Assembly (NCBI RefSeq): GCF_002902285.1
Contig: NZ_PPRU01000004.1
Coordinates: 1-64,000 of the forward strand
Origin: Staphylococcus simulans
Lineage (GTDB): Bacteria > Bacillota > Bacilli > Staphylococcales > Staphylococcaceae
DNA: 64,000 nt
Reading direction: 5' to 3'
Shown here: positions 17,602 to 27,443 of the stretch, one piece after another
Numbering within the stretch: the first letter of the stretch is position 1
Layout of the letters: every line of letters starts with the position of its first letter
Program-made: the position numbers and the translations under genes
The notes under the pieces: model-generated
Seen by the model: the letters and a program-made list of their open reading frames with translations, nothing else
The model's database searches: none
Told to the model about the DNA's origin: nothing

Positions 17602-18776
17602 ATTACACTTCCTCTATTCTTAAGTTCTTTCATCCCATAAAAGAGTGCTGCAATGAGTAATGTACTAAGACCCATTGTAATAAATGTCGGTACAATGCCG
17701 ATAAGTTCTGTTAATGCACTCATAATAACTGCACCTAATGGAATCATGCCGCGATCCATCATCACAATACTTAAAATTCTGCCACGTCTTTCAGGTTCAA
17801 TATGTGTTTGAAAATATACACGATTCGTTGTCCGTGCACATTGACTAAATAAACCGATTAAAAAGATAAAGCCGAACAGCAGAATTGTATTCGGCATAAC
17901 TACCATCAGTAATGCGATACCAAACAGGATAGAACTTAAATAGTATACATTAATTGAATAAAATAATTTCAGTATCTGCGGCAATAATAACGTTGCGGTA
18001 ATACCACCGATAGCACTGAAGGTCATTGCGATGCCAAAGACTGAAGCCTGACCAGGAAAATTCAAACTGGTTAATACCGGTAATAAGGTGGTATAAGAGA
18101 AGCCAGTGGCCATAATCAACACTGACGTAATAAAGATATGGAGTCCTTGTCCATGTGTTTTAAAATAATCTTTGACGACCGTTGCAGAGAAACGTGCTGC
18201 ACCTTCTTCATCTGAAGCTGAAGCGACTTTGAAATGAAGTGGCAAGCATAACAGCATAGCACCTATGTAAACCAAGGTTTGTGCTAAAAATGCATATTTC
18301 ACATTCAACACTGCGATAATGCCCCCTGCAATCGCTGGTCCGATTGATCGACAAATATTAATGATAAACGAATGATACGATACTGCTTTGACTGTACTGA
18401 TTTTATCAGATAAATCAGGCAAAATCGCCTGTCTGACAGGTGTCTCTACAGCATTAAGTATGCCCCTTAAACAAGCATAAATCAAAATAATATATATAGG
18501 TAATTCCCTGTATTCAAAGCTCAACAAACATAAGATTGCTGTTAAAGTTGTAGAACCTGTGACAGTTATTCGAATTAATCTCCCTCTATCGAATTTATCA
18601 GCTAAAGCCCCTGCCCAGATACTTAGAAATAAGATTGGTATCAGTCTGACGAAATTGACCAATCCCAAATAAAAAGCATTGTGATATTGTTCGTATACAT
18701 ACCAATTTAATGCGATTTGTCCGATCCAATTCCCCAAAAACAGTAGGAATGAACTTGGGAAAAAATATTTTGCCAT
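17598..18776 (-). CDS. sfaA: staphyloferrin A exporter SfaA (MFS)
   Basis: A 392-residue MFS transporter with about 11-12 helices, related to the enterobactin exporter EntS type. The motif A region ALADKFDRGRLIR is in the loop between helices 2 and 3. It secretes staphyloferrin A. First gene of sfaABC, divergent from sfaD, sharing a 106-base intergenic region with a strong Fur box. AGGTGGAA precedes the ATG. Confidence 0.88.
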   Translation of the reverse strand: MAKYFFPSSFLLFLGNWIGQIALNWYVYEQYHNAFYLGLVNFVRLIPILFLSIWAGALADKFDRGRLIRITVTGSTTLTAILCLLSFEYRELPIYIILIYACLRGILNAVETPVRQAILPDLSDKISTVKAVSYHSFIINICRSIGPAIAGGIIAVLNVKYAFLAQTLVYIGAMLLCLPLHFKVASASDEEGAARFSATVVKDYFKTHGQGLHIFITSVLIMATGFSYTTLLPVLTSLNFPGQASVFGIAMTFSAIGGITATLLLPQILKLFYSINVYYLSSILFGIALLMVVMPNTILLFGFIFLIGLFSQCARTTNRVYFQTHIEPERRGRILSIVMMDRGMIPLGAVIMSALTELIGIVPTFITMGLSTLLIAALFYGMKELKNRGSVI

Positions 18777-18800
18777 TTTTTATTCCACCTGTCTTTTTAA

Positions 18801-18829
18801 TTGATAATGATTATCATTACCGATATGAT
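18801..18829 (+). promoter_or_regulatory. sfaD promoter and shared Fur box
   Basis: TTGATA (18801-18806), 17 bp, TATGAT (18824-18829) drives sfaD. The palindrome TGATAATGATTATCATTA (18802-18819) is a near-perfect Fur box over the -35 and spacer. Its position between sfaA and sfaD allows control of both directions. Confidence 0.9.
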
Positions 18830-18882
18830 GGATTATACAAATCTTTAGTTGTTTTGTAAAATAATTAAATAAGAGGTGTATT

Positions 18883-20850
18883 ATGGAAAATATATTACAA
18901 CAAACAAATGAACAACCTATAAAGCTCACAGCAGAAGAACAATCTGCTTATGATTACCTTTCTGCATCCCATCCACAATGGGCTGAGCAATTTAAAGCTA
19001 TTTTACTAACTGCAAGAGACTTGGTTACGAAACGTTTAGTCGTTTCAATTTATCGAGAAAATATGGTCAATCAAGGCCGACAAGCACAAATTATAAATAA
19101 TACAGATTTACCTTTTGAGTTATCATCGAACACAGGCAAAGTCATGAAGATGGATTGGCCGACATCTAGACTGACACTCTATGCGCCAATTTCAGGATTT
19201 CATGCTTTTGATCGTATTGATATGGATGGTCCATTTTATTTCACAGAAATGGATAAACCAGAGACACACCAACGCATTATGCATCCAGAAGAAGTATTAG
19301 AAGTGATTTTAACAGAAGCACCTAAATTCAAAGGACCAGCAAGTGATCAATTCAGTGACGATATGATGAATAGTGTAGCCAATATGGCACTCGCACTCAG
19401 CTATCAACATATCACTTTAAAAGATGATACACGTGCTATGTTCGATATTATCGCACACGCATCAGATAGTTATTTACGTTCTGAACAATCAGTCATTGAA
19501 GGTCACCCGCTTCACCCAGGTGCCAAATTACGCAAAGGCTTAACACCACAAGAAAACATTCAATATTCTTCTGAATTCCAACAACCCATTGCATTAAAAT
19601 GGATTGCGGTACACAATGACCTCGTTCGTACACAAACACTTGAGCATACATATAATGAAACGCTCTTTAAAAACTTCGAAGGTTTAGAAAGTGCCTTTAA
19701 CCAAGCAATCCCTTCAGATGAACACAATCATTACAGCATGATTGTGTTACATCCTTGGCAATATGATGAGATTTTAGAACATGACTATGCACAAGAACTT
19801 GATACAGGTCAAATTAAGACAATCCCTTACGAAACATCTTATTATGCGGGACTGTCATTTAGAACTTTAATGCCGAAATGGCCAGAAACAACACCGCATG
19901 TCAAACTCTCAACCAATGTGCATATTACCGGAGAGATTCGAACATTGTCAGAACAAACCACATTTAATGGTCCACTTGTGACGCATATCGTTAACCAAAT
20001 ATTGACTGAAGACCCTTTATTTAAAGATATTCAAGCTTCTGGAATTTCTGAACTAGCGGGTATTCATTTCTATCACAAACAAGATCAAGGCGACTATCAA
20101 ACAGAACGCAGTGAACAGCTTGGTTCACTCTTAAGAGAAAATGTTTATCACTTAACAGCACCTGATACTATTAACATCATTCCATCAAGTTTAGTAGTTA
20201 GTAATCCTAACGCTGAAATTGCAGTGATAAACTCGTTAATTGAACGTTATCAAAATGCGAAGCAAACAGAATCTTTTGAAGCTGCTTCAGAAGCTTGGCT
20301 TGCTGAATATGCGCAAGCATTAGTCGATATTGTGATTCCATTAATGGTGAAATATGGTATTGCTTTAGAAGCACATTTACAAAATGCAGTGTCTTCATTC
20401 AATGAAGATGGCAGCTTAAATCATATGTTCATTCGTGACTATGAAGGTTTACGTATTGATGAACAACAACTCAACGACAGTGGTTTCTCAACAGAACATT
20501 TCCATGAAAAATCACGTATCTTAACTAGCAAATCAACTTCTGTATTCAACAAGGCGTTCTATTCAACTATCCAAAACCATCTTGGAGAGCTAATTTTAAC
20601 AATCGCGCAACATACACAAGAAAGCGTGATATCAGAAAACAAATTATGGGATGTTGTTAAACAGATTACACAAAAGAAATTCAATCAAATGCAAGCAGAT
20701 CATACGATTGATAATGAACGTTTAGCTGACATCAAACACACATTCTTTGCTGAAACGATTGATTATAAATGTGTTACTACTATGCGCTTAGAAGATGAAG
20801 CACATGACTATACGTATGTAAAAGTTGAAAATCCTTTAGCAACAGAATAA
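18883..20850 (+). CDS. sfaD: NIS siderophore synthetase SfaD
   Basis: A 655-residue IucA/IucC-family synthetase. Blocks include EGHPLHPGAKLRKG, VLHPWQYDE, SFRTLMPKWP, LEAHLQNAVSSF and RDYEGLRI. SfaD condenses citrate with the delta-amine of D-ornithine, the first step of staphyloferrin A assembly. AAGAGGTG precedes the ATG. It is monocistronic, divergent from sfaABC and closed by a strong terminator. Confidence 0.92.
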   Translation: MENILQQTNEQPIKLTAEEQSAYDYLSASHPQWAEQFKAILLTARDLVTKRLVVSIYRENMVNQGRQAQIINNTDLPFELSSNTGKVMKMDWPTSRLTLYAPISGFHAFDRIDMDGPFYFTEMDKPETHQRIMHPEEVLEVILTEAPKFKGPASDQFSDDMMNSVANMALALSYQHITLKDDTRAMFDIIAHASDSYLRSEQSVIEGHPLHPGAKLRKGLTPQENIQYSSEFQQPIALKWIAVHNDLVRTQTLEHTYNETLFKNFEGLESAFNQAIPSDEHNHYSMIVLHPWQYDEILEHDYAQELDTGQIKTIPYETSYYAGLSFRTLMPKWPETTPHVKLSTNVHITGEIRTLSEQTTFNGPLVTHIVNQILTEDPLFKDIQASGISELAGIHFYHKQDQGDYQTERSEQLGSLLRENVYHLTAPDTINIIPSSLVVSNPNAEIAVINSLIERYQNAKQTESFEAASEAWLAEYAQALVDIVIPLMVKYGIALEAHLQNAVSSFNEDGSLNHMFIRDYEGLRIDEQQLNDSGFSTEHFHEKSRILTSKSTSVFNKAFYSTIQNHLGELILTIAQHTQESVISENKLWDVVKQITQKKFNQMQADHTIDNERLADIKHTFFAETIDYKCVTTMRLEDEAHDYTYVKVENPLATE

Positions 20851-20862
20851 AAAATGTATCAA

Positions 20863-20905
20863 AAAGAGGGCGGTATTTTGAAGTTATCTTCAAATCCGCC
20901 CTCTT
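20863..20905 (+). terminator. terminator after sfaD
   Basis: AAGAGGGCGG and CCGCCCTCTT form the outer stem and TTTGAAG/CTTCAAA the inner one. The tail is only weakly T-rich. It also faces the convergent asp23 gene. Confidence 0.75.
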
Positions 20906-20942
20906 ACTTATTTATATTACTAAATCAAGGTACAACGCTGAA

Positions 20943-21446
20943 TTATTGTAAACCTTTATCTTGGTTCTTTTGTTGCTCTTGATTATTTTTTTGTTTTTGT
21001 TCAAACTCTTTACGAGTCATAACATCTTCAACACGCATGTTTACTTCAACTACTTGAAGACCAGTCATATATTTTACTTGTTCTTTAATTAAGTCTGTCA
21101 CTTTATTGAAGATTTTTGGTGCTGATTCACCATATTCTAAAACTACTTTTAAGTCTACTGCAGTTTGTTTTTCTCCTACTTCTACTGAAACACCTTGTGT
21201 CACATTTTCAGTGTTAGAGAATTGATTACTGATACTATCAACAAAGTTGCCTTTTAATGATAAGATACCGTTAACTTCACGTGCAGCAATACCTGAGATT
21301 TTTTCAATAACTTCATCTGCAAATGTTAATTTATTTTGGAATTTCGGTTGTTGGTTTTGTTGGTTTTCTTGTTGTTGCTGTTCCACTTTATTCACTCCAG
21401 TTTCTTGATCATATGCTTGTTTTGTTTTTGTATTATCTACTGCCAT
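20943..21446 (-). CDS. asp23: alkaline shock protein 23 (Asp23/Gls24 family)
   Basis: A 167-residue protein with a glutamine/asparagine-rich N-terminus (about 15-33) and C-terminus flanking a Gls24/DUF322 domain (about 38-145, block [13 protein letters not shown]). In S. aureus Asp23 is an abundant SigmaB-dependent protein, anchored to the membrane by AmaP and linked to cell envelope homeostasis. AAAAGGAGAATGTACT precedes the ATG. It is the last gene of the amaP–DUF2273–asp23 cluster. Confidence 0.93.
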   Translation of the reverse strand: MAVDNTKTKQAYDQETGVNKVEQQQQENQQNQQPKFQNKLTFADEVIEKISGIAAREVNGILSLKGNFVDSISNQFSNTENVTQGVSVEVGEKQTAVDLKVVLEYGESAPKIFNKVTDLIKEQVKYMTGLQVVEVNMRVEDVMTRKEFEQKQKNNQEQQKNQDKGLQ

Positions 21447-21513
21447 AGTACATTCTCCTTTTCAAACATATTATATTTCGTCTATACCCTTAAACTAATT
21501 TTCAAATTATAAA

Positions 21514-21753
21514 TTAACTCCATCGATTTAAAAAGTTGAGAAATTGTTGCTTACGGTCTTTAATATACCCAATTCCTATTCCAATCAAACACAACACGAT
21601 AATCAGGATGGTTTTCCAAAAGCCGAGTGTTAAGAATAAGATTGCGATAACTAAAAACACTAAAAATCCGACAATTCTACCAATATAACTTTTAATAAAA
21701 TTCACCACGTGTTGTGTTGAATCATTTGGTTGTTGATTATTTTCGTTTGGCAT
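21514..21753 (-). CDS. DUF2273 small membrane protein of the asp23 cluster
   Basis: A 79-residue protein with two adjacent membrane helices (about 27-62) and the DUF2273 signature (GRIVGFLVFLVIAILFLTLGF). In staphylococci it always lies between amaP and asp23 and is thought to interact with the Asp23/AmaP complex; its role is not known. AAAGGAGGGAG precedes the ATG. It starts 15 bases after amaP ends. Confidence 0.85.
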   Translation of the reverse strand: MPNENNQQPNDSTQHVVNFIKSYIGRIVGFLVFLVIAILFLTLGFWKTILIIVLCLIGIGIGYIKDRKQQFLNFLNRWS

Positions 21754-21768
21754 CTGGGTCTCCCTCCT

Positions 21769-22317
21769 TTATAGTACTCTTGGACTTGATGGACTTTTCT
21801 GATCTTTCACATTAACCTCTAATTTTCTTACAGGAATTTCTGTGAAATATTCTACGTTTTTCTTAATATCTGTTCTGACATTTTCTGTTAAAGTTCGTGC
21901 ATGAGTATCATCTGGTAAAAAGAAGTCCGCTTTTACATCTATGTACGACTTTTTCTTTTTACTGTAGCACTTCGTAACAACATTCGGTTGCATCAACTGC
22001 TCGTAATTAGCCATTGTGTCATACACGACTTTCTCGATTGATTTTCTTGAAATATATATATGACCATCTTTATAAAATTTATAAAGACCCGGCTTGCGAT
22101 GTGTCGGCGCAAATAAGCTGAACACCAAAATAATACCTAACACAATTAACAGTCCAGCCAACGTAAAGAGTACTGGTAAGAACCATGCAAATGTCAGTAA
22201 TTGTTGTTGGTAAGTTTCAACTTGTGGAATCTGCGGTACTTTAGCGAGCATAAACACTAACATTCCGACAACCACCACAATGATTAATCCTAAGATGAAA
22301 TTCTTCAATCTTCTCAC
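21769..22317 (-). CDS. amaP: Asp23 membrane-anchoring protein AmaP
   Basis: A 182-residue protein with two N-terminal transmembrane helices and a cytosolic Asp23-like domain (block YISRKSIEKVVYDTM onward). AmaP recruits Asp23 to the membrane in S. aureus. The frame is open upstream to 22392, but GAGGAGGTG seven bases before the GTG at 22315-22317 fixes the start there, and the SigmaB promoter lies inside the open upstream part. First gene of the stress-induced cluster. Confidence 0.85.
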   Translation of the reverse strand: MRRLKNFILGLIIVVVVGMLVFMLAKVPQIPQVETYQQQLLTFAWFLPVLFTLAGLLIVLGIILVFSLFAPTHRKPGLYKFYKDGHIYISRKSIEKVVYDTMANYEQLMQPNVVTKCYSKKKKSYIDVKADFFLPDDTHARTLTENVRTDIKKNVEYFTEIPVRKLEVNVKDQKSPSSPRVL

Positions 22318-22362
22318 GGTGCTGCACCTCCTCATATCAATGTTTGTGACGTTACTTTTTTT

Positions 22363-22388
22363 ATACCCCGACTCATTTATAAAAAAAC
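22363..22388 (-). promoter_or_regulatory. SigmaB promoter of amaP–asp23
   Basis: On the minus strand GTTTTT (22383-22388), 14 bp, GGGTAT (22363-22368) agrees fully with the staphylococcal SigmaB consensus GTTTWW-N12-15-GGGWAT. It lies 46 bases before the amaP GTG and just after the opuD terminator. Confidence 0.85.
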
Positions 22389-22410
22389 ACAATAAATTTT
22401 ATTGTAAAAA

Positions 22411-22454
22411 ATAAAAGCATAAGTTTGTTTATCTTATGATAAAGCAACTTATGC
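22411..22454 (-). terminator. terminator after the BCCT transporter
   Basis: On the minus strand GCATAAGTTGCTTTATC and GATAAACAAACTTATGC form a long stem with a 4-base loop, followed by TTTTATTTTTT. Confidence 0.8.
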
Positions 22455-22468
22455 CTTCATTTTTTTAA

Positions 22469-24025
22469 CTATTCTTCTATTTCTTCCCTGTTACTTTTAT
22501 GCGATAAAACTTCCGAATGTTTATATCTGGGTTGTTGGTACCGTGGCTTTTCTTCACCTAATGCTCTAAACAACGACCACATCATTAAAATAATAACGAT
22601 TGAGAATGGCAGTGCTGCGATAATTAATAAGTTTTGAATCGCTTGTGTTCCGCCTGTATAAATCATGATCAACGCAAAGAGTGCTAAAATCACACCCCAA
22701 GATACTTTAATTGCTGAAGCTGGGTGGATACTTCCTTTTGCACTTAACATACCAAGCACATAAGTTGCTGAGTCTGCTGAAGTGACGAAGAAAATCATGA
22801 TAACTACTAACGAAACCAGACTTAATAAAAAGCCGAGCGGATAGTGTTGTAAAGTTGCGAAGGTAGCTGTTTCTGTTGCTTCTTTCGCAATATCCGCAAT
22901 ACCGTTTTTCTGTAAATAGATTGCAGCTGATCCGAAGACTGCAAAGAAGAAGAAACAAACTAAGGCTGGTACAAATAAAACACCTAAAATAAACTCTTTA
23001 ATAGTACGACCGCGTGACACACGCGCAATAAAGATTCCTACGAATGGTGCCCATGAAATCCACCATGCCCAATAGAAGACTGTCCAGTTCTGCATCCATT
23101 GGAATTTTTCTCCGCCGTTTTGCGGAATACGTAAACTCATCCCAAAGAAATTGTAAATATAATTACCTAGTGAGTTTGTAAAATTATTTAAAGTAAAGAG
23201 TGTCGGTCCGACTGCGAATAATACGATTAAAACGATAAATGCTAAAATCATATTAATATTACTTAAAGTTTTAATCCCTTTATCGATACCTGACCATGCA
23301 CTCCATGTAAATAAGAACGTCGCAATAATCACGATAATAACTTGCATGCCGAAGTTAGATGGTACTTTGAATAAATAGTTTAATCCTTCGTTAATTTGCA
23401 ACGCACCAAACCCAAGTGTTGCCGCAACACCTGTTACTGTCGCAATAATTGCTAATACATCAATGGTACCGCCAAGCGGTCCATTCATACGTTTTTCACC
23501 TAATAACGGTACCAACGTTGCACTCACTAAACCTGCATAACCACGATGGAAACTGAAATAAGCGAATACTAACGCAACAATACCGTATACGGCCCAAGCA
23601 TGAACGCCCCAGTGGAAGAACGCAAACTGCATCGCGTCATCAATGGCTGCTTGAGTTCCAGCTTTATGTATCGGCGTTTGAGTAAATGCATGACTGATAG
23701 GTTCAGCTGTTGTCCAGAAAACTAAACCGATACCCATACCTGCACTAAATAACATCGCAAACCATGATTGCAGTGAAAACTCTGGATCTTCTCCTTCTTC
23801 TCCCAAAGTGATATTTGAATAACGTGAGAAGAGTAAGTAAATACATACAATCAATATCACTAATAATAAAATCAGATAATACCATGTAAAGTATTTAGCG
23901 ATGAAAGTTGTAATTTGTTGTGTCCCTGCTTCAAGTTGTTTTGGGAAAATCGCACCATAGATTACAAATAATGTACAAATGACGAGCGCAAACCAAAACA
24001 CTTTGGTAATCTTTTTCTCTTTCAT
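22469..24025 (-). CDS. opuD2: BCCT-family betaine/choline transporter (OpuD2-like)
   Basis: A 518-residue, 12-helix transporter of the betaine/carnitine/choline family. The tryptophan-rich substrate box is seen in WTVFYWAWWISWAPFVGIF and the glycine motif in MGIGLVFWTTAEP. It takes up compatible solutes with sodium during osmotic stress. In S. aureus opuD2 sits directly upstream of amaP and asp23, as here. AGGAAGGG precedes the ATG. Confidence 0.88.
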   Translation of the reverse strand: MKEKKITKVFWFALVICTLFVIYGAIFPKQLEAGTQQITTFIAKYFTWYYLILLLVILIVCIYLLFSRYSNITLGEEGEDPEFSLQSWFAMLFSAGMGIGLVFWTTAEPISHAFTQTPIHKAGTQAAIDDAMQFAFFHWGVHAWAVYGIVALVFAYFSFHRGYAGLVSATLVPLLGEKRMNGPLGGTIDVLAIIATVTGVAATLGFGALQINEGLNYLFKVPSNFGMQVIIVIIATFLFTWSAWSGIDKGIKTLSNINMILAFIVLIVLFAVGPTLFTLNNFTNSLGNYIYNFFGMSLRIPQNGGEKFQWMQNWTVFYWAWWISWAPFVGIFIARVSRGRTIKEFILGVLFVPALVCFFFFAVFGSAAIYLQKNGIADIAKEATETATFATLQHYPLGFLLSLVSLVVIMIFFVTSADSATYVLGMLSAKGSIHPASAIKVSWGVILALFALIMIYTGGTQAIQNLLIIAALPFSIVIILMMWSLFRALGEEKPRYQQPRYKHSEVLSHKSNREEIEE

Positions 24026-24152
24026 ACCAATAATCCCTTCCTAAATTTGTTGATAACATGTAATTACCCGCTATGACGCTTTTCAATCTCATTTATACAA
24101 TTATTTTTCTTCTCATAAAAAAACTTATCAAATTTATTATGCACTAAAATTA

Positions 24153-24183
24153 GAAGCACTGAGAAAATGATTCCCAGTGCTTC
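24153..24183 (-). terminator. terminator after the distal zinc-type dehydrogenase gene
   Basis: GAAGCACTG and CAGTGCTTC form a 9-bp stem around a 13-base loop. The tail is AT-rich rather than a clean T-run. Confidence 0.65.
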
Positions 24184-24191
24184 AAAAATAA

Positions 24192-25205
24192 TTATTCGTT
24201 TTCCATATTAATCACTAACTTACCAATCATGGATTGATTTTCTAATAGTTGATGCGCTTCATATAGTGTTTCTGTAGTTAACCTTTGTATTTCTTTCGTT
24301 TTCGTGTGTTGATACGTACCCGCTTCTACCTTCTTAGTCAAATCTGTCAAATGACGATGGAACGTAATCACATTTAAACCATAGTCCGCACGACCAAACA
24401 TATAATCATGTGTGAATGTCACGCTCTTACCTTTCAATAAGTTTAAATCTTGTTTTTCATCAAAGGCCACAATTGTGACAATATGACCACGTGCTTTAAC
24501 TAAATCAATCATTAATTCATAATAGCCATCCGTGTCATACGTACAGAAAACATAATCAAATGGCGCAACTTGATGTTCATCTAATTGTGCTTTGATATCT
24601 TCTTTATGATTAATCACTAAGTCAGCACCCATTTTTTCTGACCAAGCTTTTGTTTCTTCACGTCCAGCAGTTGTCACTACTTCTAATCCATAAGCTTTCG
24701 CAATTTGTGTTGCGATACTGCCGACACCGCCTGCACCGTTAATAATGAATAATGATTTGCCTTTATTATTTTCAGGATTAGATGAAATGTTGAACGTATC
24801 GAATAACACTTCATACGCTGTTAGTGCTGTTAACGGTAAGCTAGCTGCTTCTGTAAATGTTAAGTTACTTGGTTTTTTACCTACATAACGTTCATCCATC
24901 ACTTGGTACTCTTCATTTGAGCCATCATAAAAGCTCGCACCTGAATAGTAAACTTCATCGCCGACTTTAAATAATTCACAATCTGGTCCTGTTGCTTCTA
25001 CCACACCTGCCGCATCAAACCCTAAAATCCGTGGTGCTTTTTCAACAGGCGCTTGGCGAATTTTAGTATCTACAGGATTAACACTGATGGCTTTGACTTT
25101 TACTAATAATTCATTGCCTTTTGGTTCAGGCTTCGTTTTATCAAATTCATAGAATAAATTACCTTCAGATAATTCAAATCCTCGATCTGCACCGATTGCT
25201 TTCAT
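24192..25205 (-). CDS. zinc-type alcohol dehydrogenase-like oxidoreductase, copy 1
   Basis: A 337-residue medium-chain dehydrogenase/reductase of the quinone reductase-like group. An N-terminal GroES-like domain (1-125) is followed by a Rossmann domain with [14 protein letters not shown] near 156-169. The catalytic-zinc cysteine/histidine set of classical alcohol dehydrogenases is not evident, so NAD(P)H-dependent quinone or enal reduction is more likely. It is a close paralogue of the next gene upstream (25343-26356), but has its own terminator and an AAAGGAACG ribosome binding site. Confidence 0.82.
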   Translation of the reverse strand: MKAIGADRGFELSEGNLFYEFDKTKPEPKGNELLVKVKAISVNPVDTKIRQAPVEKAPRILGFDAAGVVEATGPDCELFKVGDEVYYSGASFYDGSNEEYQVMDERYVGKKPSNLTFTEAASLPLTALTAYEVLFDTFNISSNPENNKGKSLFIINGAGGVGSIATQIAKAYGLEVVTTAGREETKAWSEKMGADLVINHKEDIKAQLDEHQVAPFDYVFCTYDTDGYYELMIDLVKARGHIVTIVAFDEKQDLNLLKGKSVTFTHDYMFGRADYGLNVITFHRHLTDLTKKVEAGTYQHTKTKEIQRLTTETLYEAHQLLENQSMIGKLVINMENE

Positions 25206-25287
25206 TTATATCGTTCCTTTCTTTATATGTTTGTGCCCTTATCATAGAATGACCGATATGAATAAGCAATTTTTCCGTCTTATAAAA

Positions 25288-25332
25288 AATGACACTAGAA
25301 TTTCGCTTTGTCAGCATGCTTCTAGTGTCATT
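25288..25332 (-). terminator. terminator after the copy-2 dehydrogenase gene
   Basis: AATGACACTAGAA and TTCTAGTGTCATT form a perfect 13-bp stem, followed on the minus strand by a T-run. Confidence 0.85.
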
Positions 25333-25342
25333 TATATTTTAA

Positions 25343-26356
25343 TTATGATTCCATATCAAACACAATTTTACCTTTCATCACATGGTCTTCTAGTAATTGA
25401 TGCGCTTCAAATAGCGTTTCTGGCGTTAATTCATCGAAGACTTTCGTCACTGTCGGTTGATAAACACCCGCTTCTACTTTTTTAGAAACGTCTGTTAAAT
25501 AACGGTGATATTGAATCACATCTGTATTATTCAATGAACGTGCAAACATATTTTCATGTCCAAATGTTAAACTTTTACCTTTCAACAAGTTCAAATCTTG
25601 TTTTTCATTGAATGCGACAATCGTCGCAAGTGTACCGCGTGCTTTTACGAGATCAATCATTGCTTCATAATATAAATCTGTATCGAACGTGCAGAAAATA
25701 AAGTCAATGTCTTTAACATTGTTAGCTTCAAGTTGTGCTTTCATATCTTCTTTATAATTGATTACTAAATCTGCACCCATTTTTTCTGACCAGGCTTTAG
25801 TTTCTTCTCTGCCTGCTGTCGTAACGACTTTAAGTCCGTATGCTTTAGCGATTTGTGTCGCAATACTGCCGACACCGCCTGCACCATTGATAATTAATAA
25901 GGTTTTCCCTTTATTATTATCAGGGTTCGTAGAGATATTGAAAATATCGAAAAGAACTTCATACGCCGTAATAGAAGTTAATGGAAGACTTGCCGCTTCT
26001 GTATAAGATACATTGCTAGGTTTGGTCGCCACATAACGCTCATCCATCGTTTGATATTCGGCATTAGAACCATCAAATTTCAATGAACCGGAATAAAAGA
26101 CTTCATCGCCAACTTGGTAAAGTTCACAGTTATCTCCTGTTGCTTCAACAACACCTACTGCATCATATCCTAAAATTCTAGGCGGTTGTTCAATAGGTCT
26201 TTGACGTTGTTTAGTGTCAATCGGGTTTGCGCTGATTGCTTTAACTTTAATTAATAATTCTCTATCTTTTGGCGTTGGTTTTTCTTTATCAAATTCATAA
26301 AATAAATTGCCCTCTGATAATTGAAAGGCACGATCTGCTCCAATTGCTTTCATCAT
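25343..26356 (-). CDS. zinc-type alcohol dehydrogenase-like oxidoreductase, copy 2
   Basis: A 337-residue paralogue of the gene at 24192-25205, alignable end to end (for example [22 protein letters not shown] start and [19 protein letters not shown] at the cofactor site). Same MDR quinone reductase-like family and the same lack of an obvious catalytic zinc set. The start is one of two consecutive ATG codons after GAGGTGTATAG. It lies 9 bases behind the curA-like gene and is surely co-transcribed with it. Confidence 0.82.
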   Translation of the reverse strand: MMKAIGADRAFQLSEGNLFYEFDKEKPTPKDRELLIKVKAISANPIDTKQRQRPIEQPPRILGYDAVGVVEATGDNCELYQVGDEVFYSGSLKFDGSNAEYQTMDERYVATKPSNVSYTEAASLPLTSITAYEVLFDIFNISTNPDNNKGKTLLIINGAGGVGSIATQIAKAYGLKVVTTAGREETKAWSEKMGADLVINYKEDMKAQLEANNVKDIDFIFCTFDTDLYYEAMIDLVKARGTLATIVAFNEKQDLNLLKGKSLTFGHENMFARSLNNTDVIQYHRYLTDVSKKVEAGVYQPTVTKVFDELTPETLFEAHQLLEDHVMKGKIVFDMES

Positions 26357-26365
26357 CTATACACC

Positions 26366-27385
26366 TCATTTATCTAATACATCAGAAATTTTTATCACTT
26401 GTTTACCAAAATTCTCACCTGTGAAAAGATTATTGAAGGCTTTAGGGACTTGGTCAAAACCTTCTGCTACAGATGTTTTCGTTTTAATCTTACCTTCTTT
26501 AACCCATTGTGCTAATTCTTGACCTGCACGCGCAAAGTCATCTTTAAATTGATGCACTAAGAAACCTTGCATCAATGCTTGATGTTTAATTAACATCGGT
26601 TGCACTGCGGGTTCGTAAGAAACTTCTTTATCATTATATTTAGAAATAGAACCGCATACCGGTATACGTGCGAATGTATTTAAGTGTTTAAATACTTCAT
26701 TTGCGACAGTTCCGCCAACGTTTTCAAAGTAGACATCTACGCCGTCCGGTACTGCTTGAGCTAAGGCTTCTGCATAATCTTCTTTCTTATAATCCACCGC
26801 TTCATCAAAGCCTAGTTCATCAATAAGATAGCTTGTTTTCTGATCTCCGCCTGCAATACCGACAACACGGGCACCTTTGATTTTTGCGATTTGGCCAACC
26901 ACTGCACCGACTGCGCCAGAAGCCGCTGAAACCACGACTGTTTCACCAGCTTTTGGTTGACCGATATCTAACAAGCCGTGATAAGCTGTTTGACCAGTCA
27001 TGCCTAAAACACCTAAGAATAAATAAGGTGGTACATCTAAATCTGGCAAATGCATTAAATCATCAGCTTTCACTGTACTGTATTTTTGCCATGGCAACAT
27101 ACCAGACACTGTGTCACCTTTTTTAAAGTCAGAATGATTGGATTCTGTTACTTGTCCTACTGCTAAACCTACAATCGGCTGGTCTAATTCAAAACCGCCG
27201 ATATAAGAATTCGTATTCGGCTTCATACGATTACGCATATAAGGATCAGCTGAAATATAAGCTGTTTCAATTGTGACTTCTCCTTCTTCAGGTGAAGCAA
27301 TATCAATCGTTTCAAAGCGAAAGTCCTCTGCTTTAGGCAATCCTTCTGGATATTGTGCTAACACAATTTGTTCATTTTGTGTCAT
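26366..27385 (-). CDS. CurA/leukotriene B4 dehydrogenase-like NADP-dependent oxidoreductase, copy A
   Basis: A 339-residue MDR-family enzyme without zinc, related to E. coli CurA and to prostaglandin/alkenal reductases. The cofactor motif VSAASGAVGAVVGQIAK is near 150-166, and the nearby FENVGG and YKKED mark the family. It probably reduces carbon-carbon double bonds of enals/enones with NADPH. GGAGCGGATGAA precedes the ATG. It forms a two-gene operon with the dehydrogenase after it, and has a full-length paralogue at 28457-29470. Confidence 0.83.
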   Translation of the reverse strand: MTQNEQIVLAQYPEGLPKAEDFRFETIDIASPEEGEVTIETAYISADPYMRNRMKPNTNSYIGGFELDQPIVGLAVGQVTESNHSDFKKGDTVSGMLPWQKYSTVKADDLMHLPDLDVPPYLFLGVLGMTGQTAYHGLLDIGQPKAGETVVVSAASGAVGAVVGQIAKIKGARVVGIAGGDQKTSYLIDELGFDEAVDYKKEDYAEALAQAVPDGVDVYFENVGGTVANEVFKHLNTFARIPVCGSISKYNDKEVSYEPAVQPMLIKHQALMQGFLVHQFKDDFARAGQELAQWVKEGKIKTKTSVAEGFDQVPKAFNNLFTGENFGKQVIKISDVLDK

Positions 27386-27443
27386 TTCATCCGCTCCAAT
27401 CTATTTGTCATTATATTATTAGTATTGCCGAATTGAGATTTTT

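Noticed and set aside
21484..21495. SigmaB promoter directly before asp23
   Set aside because: GTTTAA and GGGTAT are adjacent, with no spacer, so this cannot be a working promoter as written; only the -10 is plausible.
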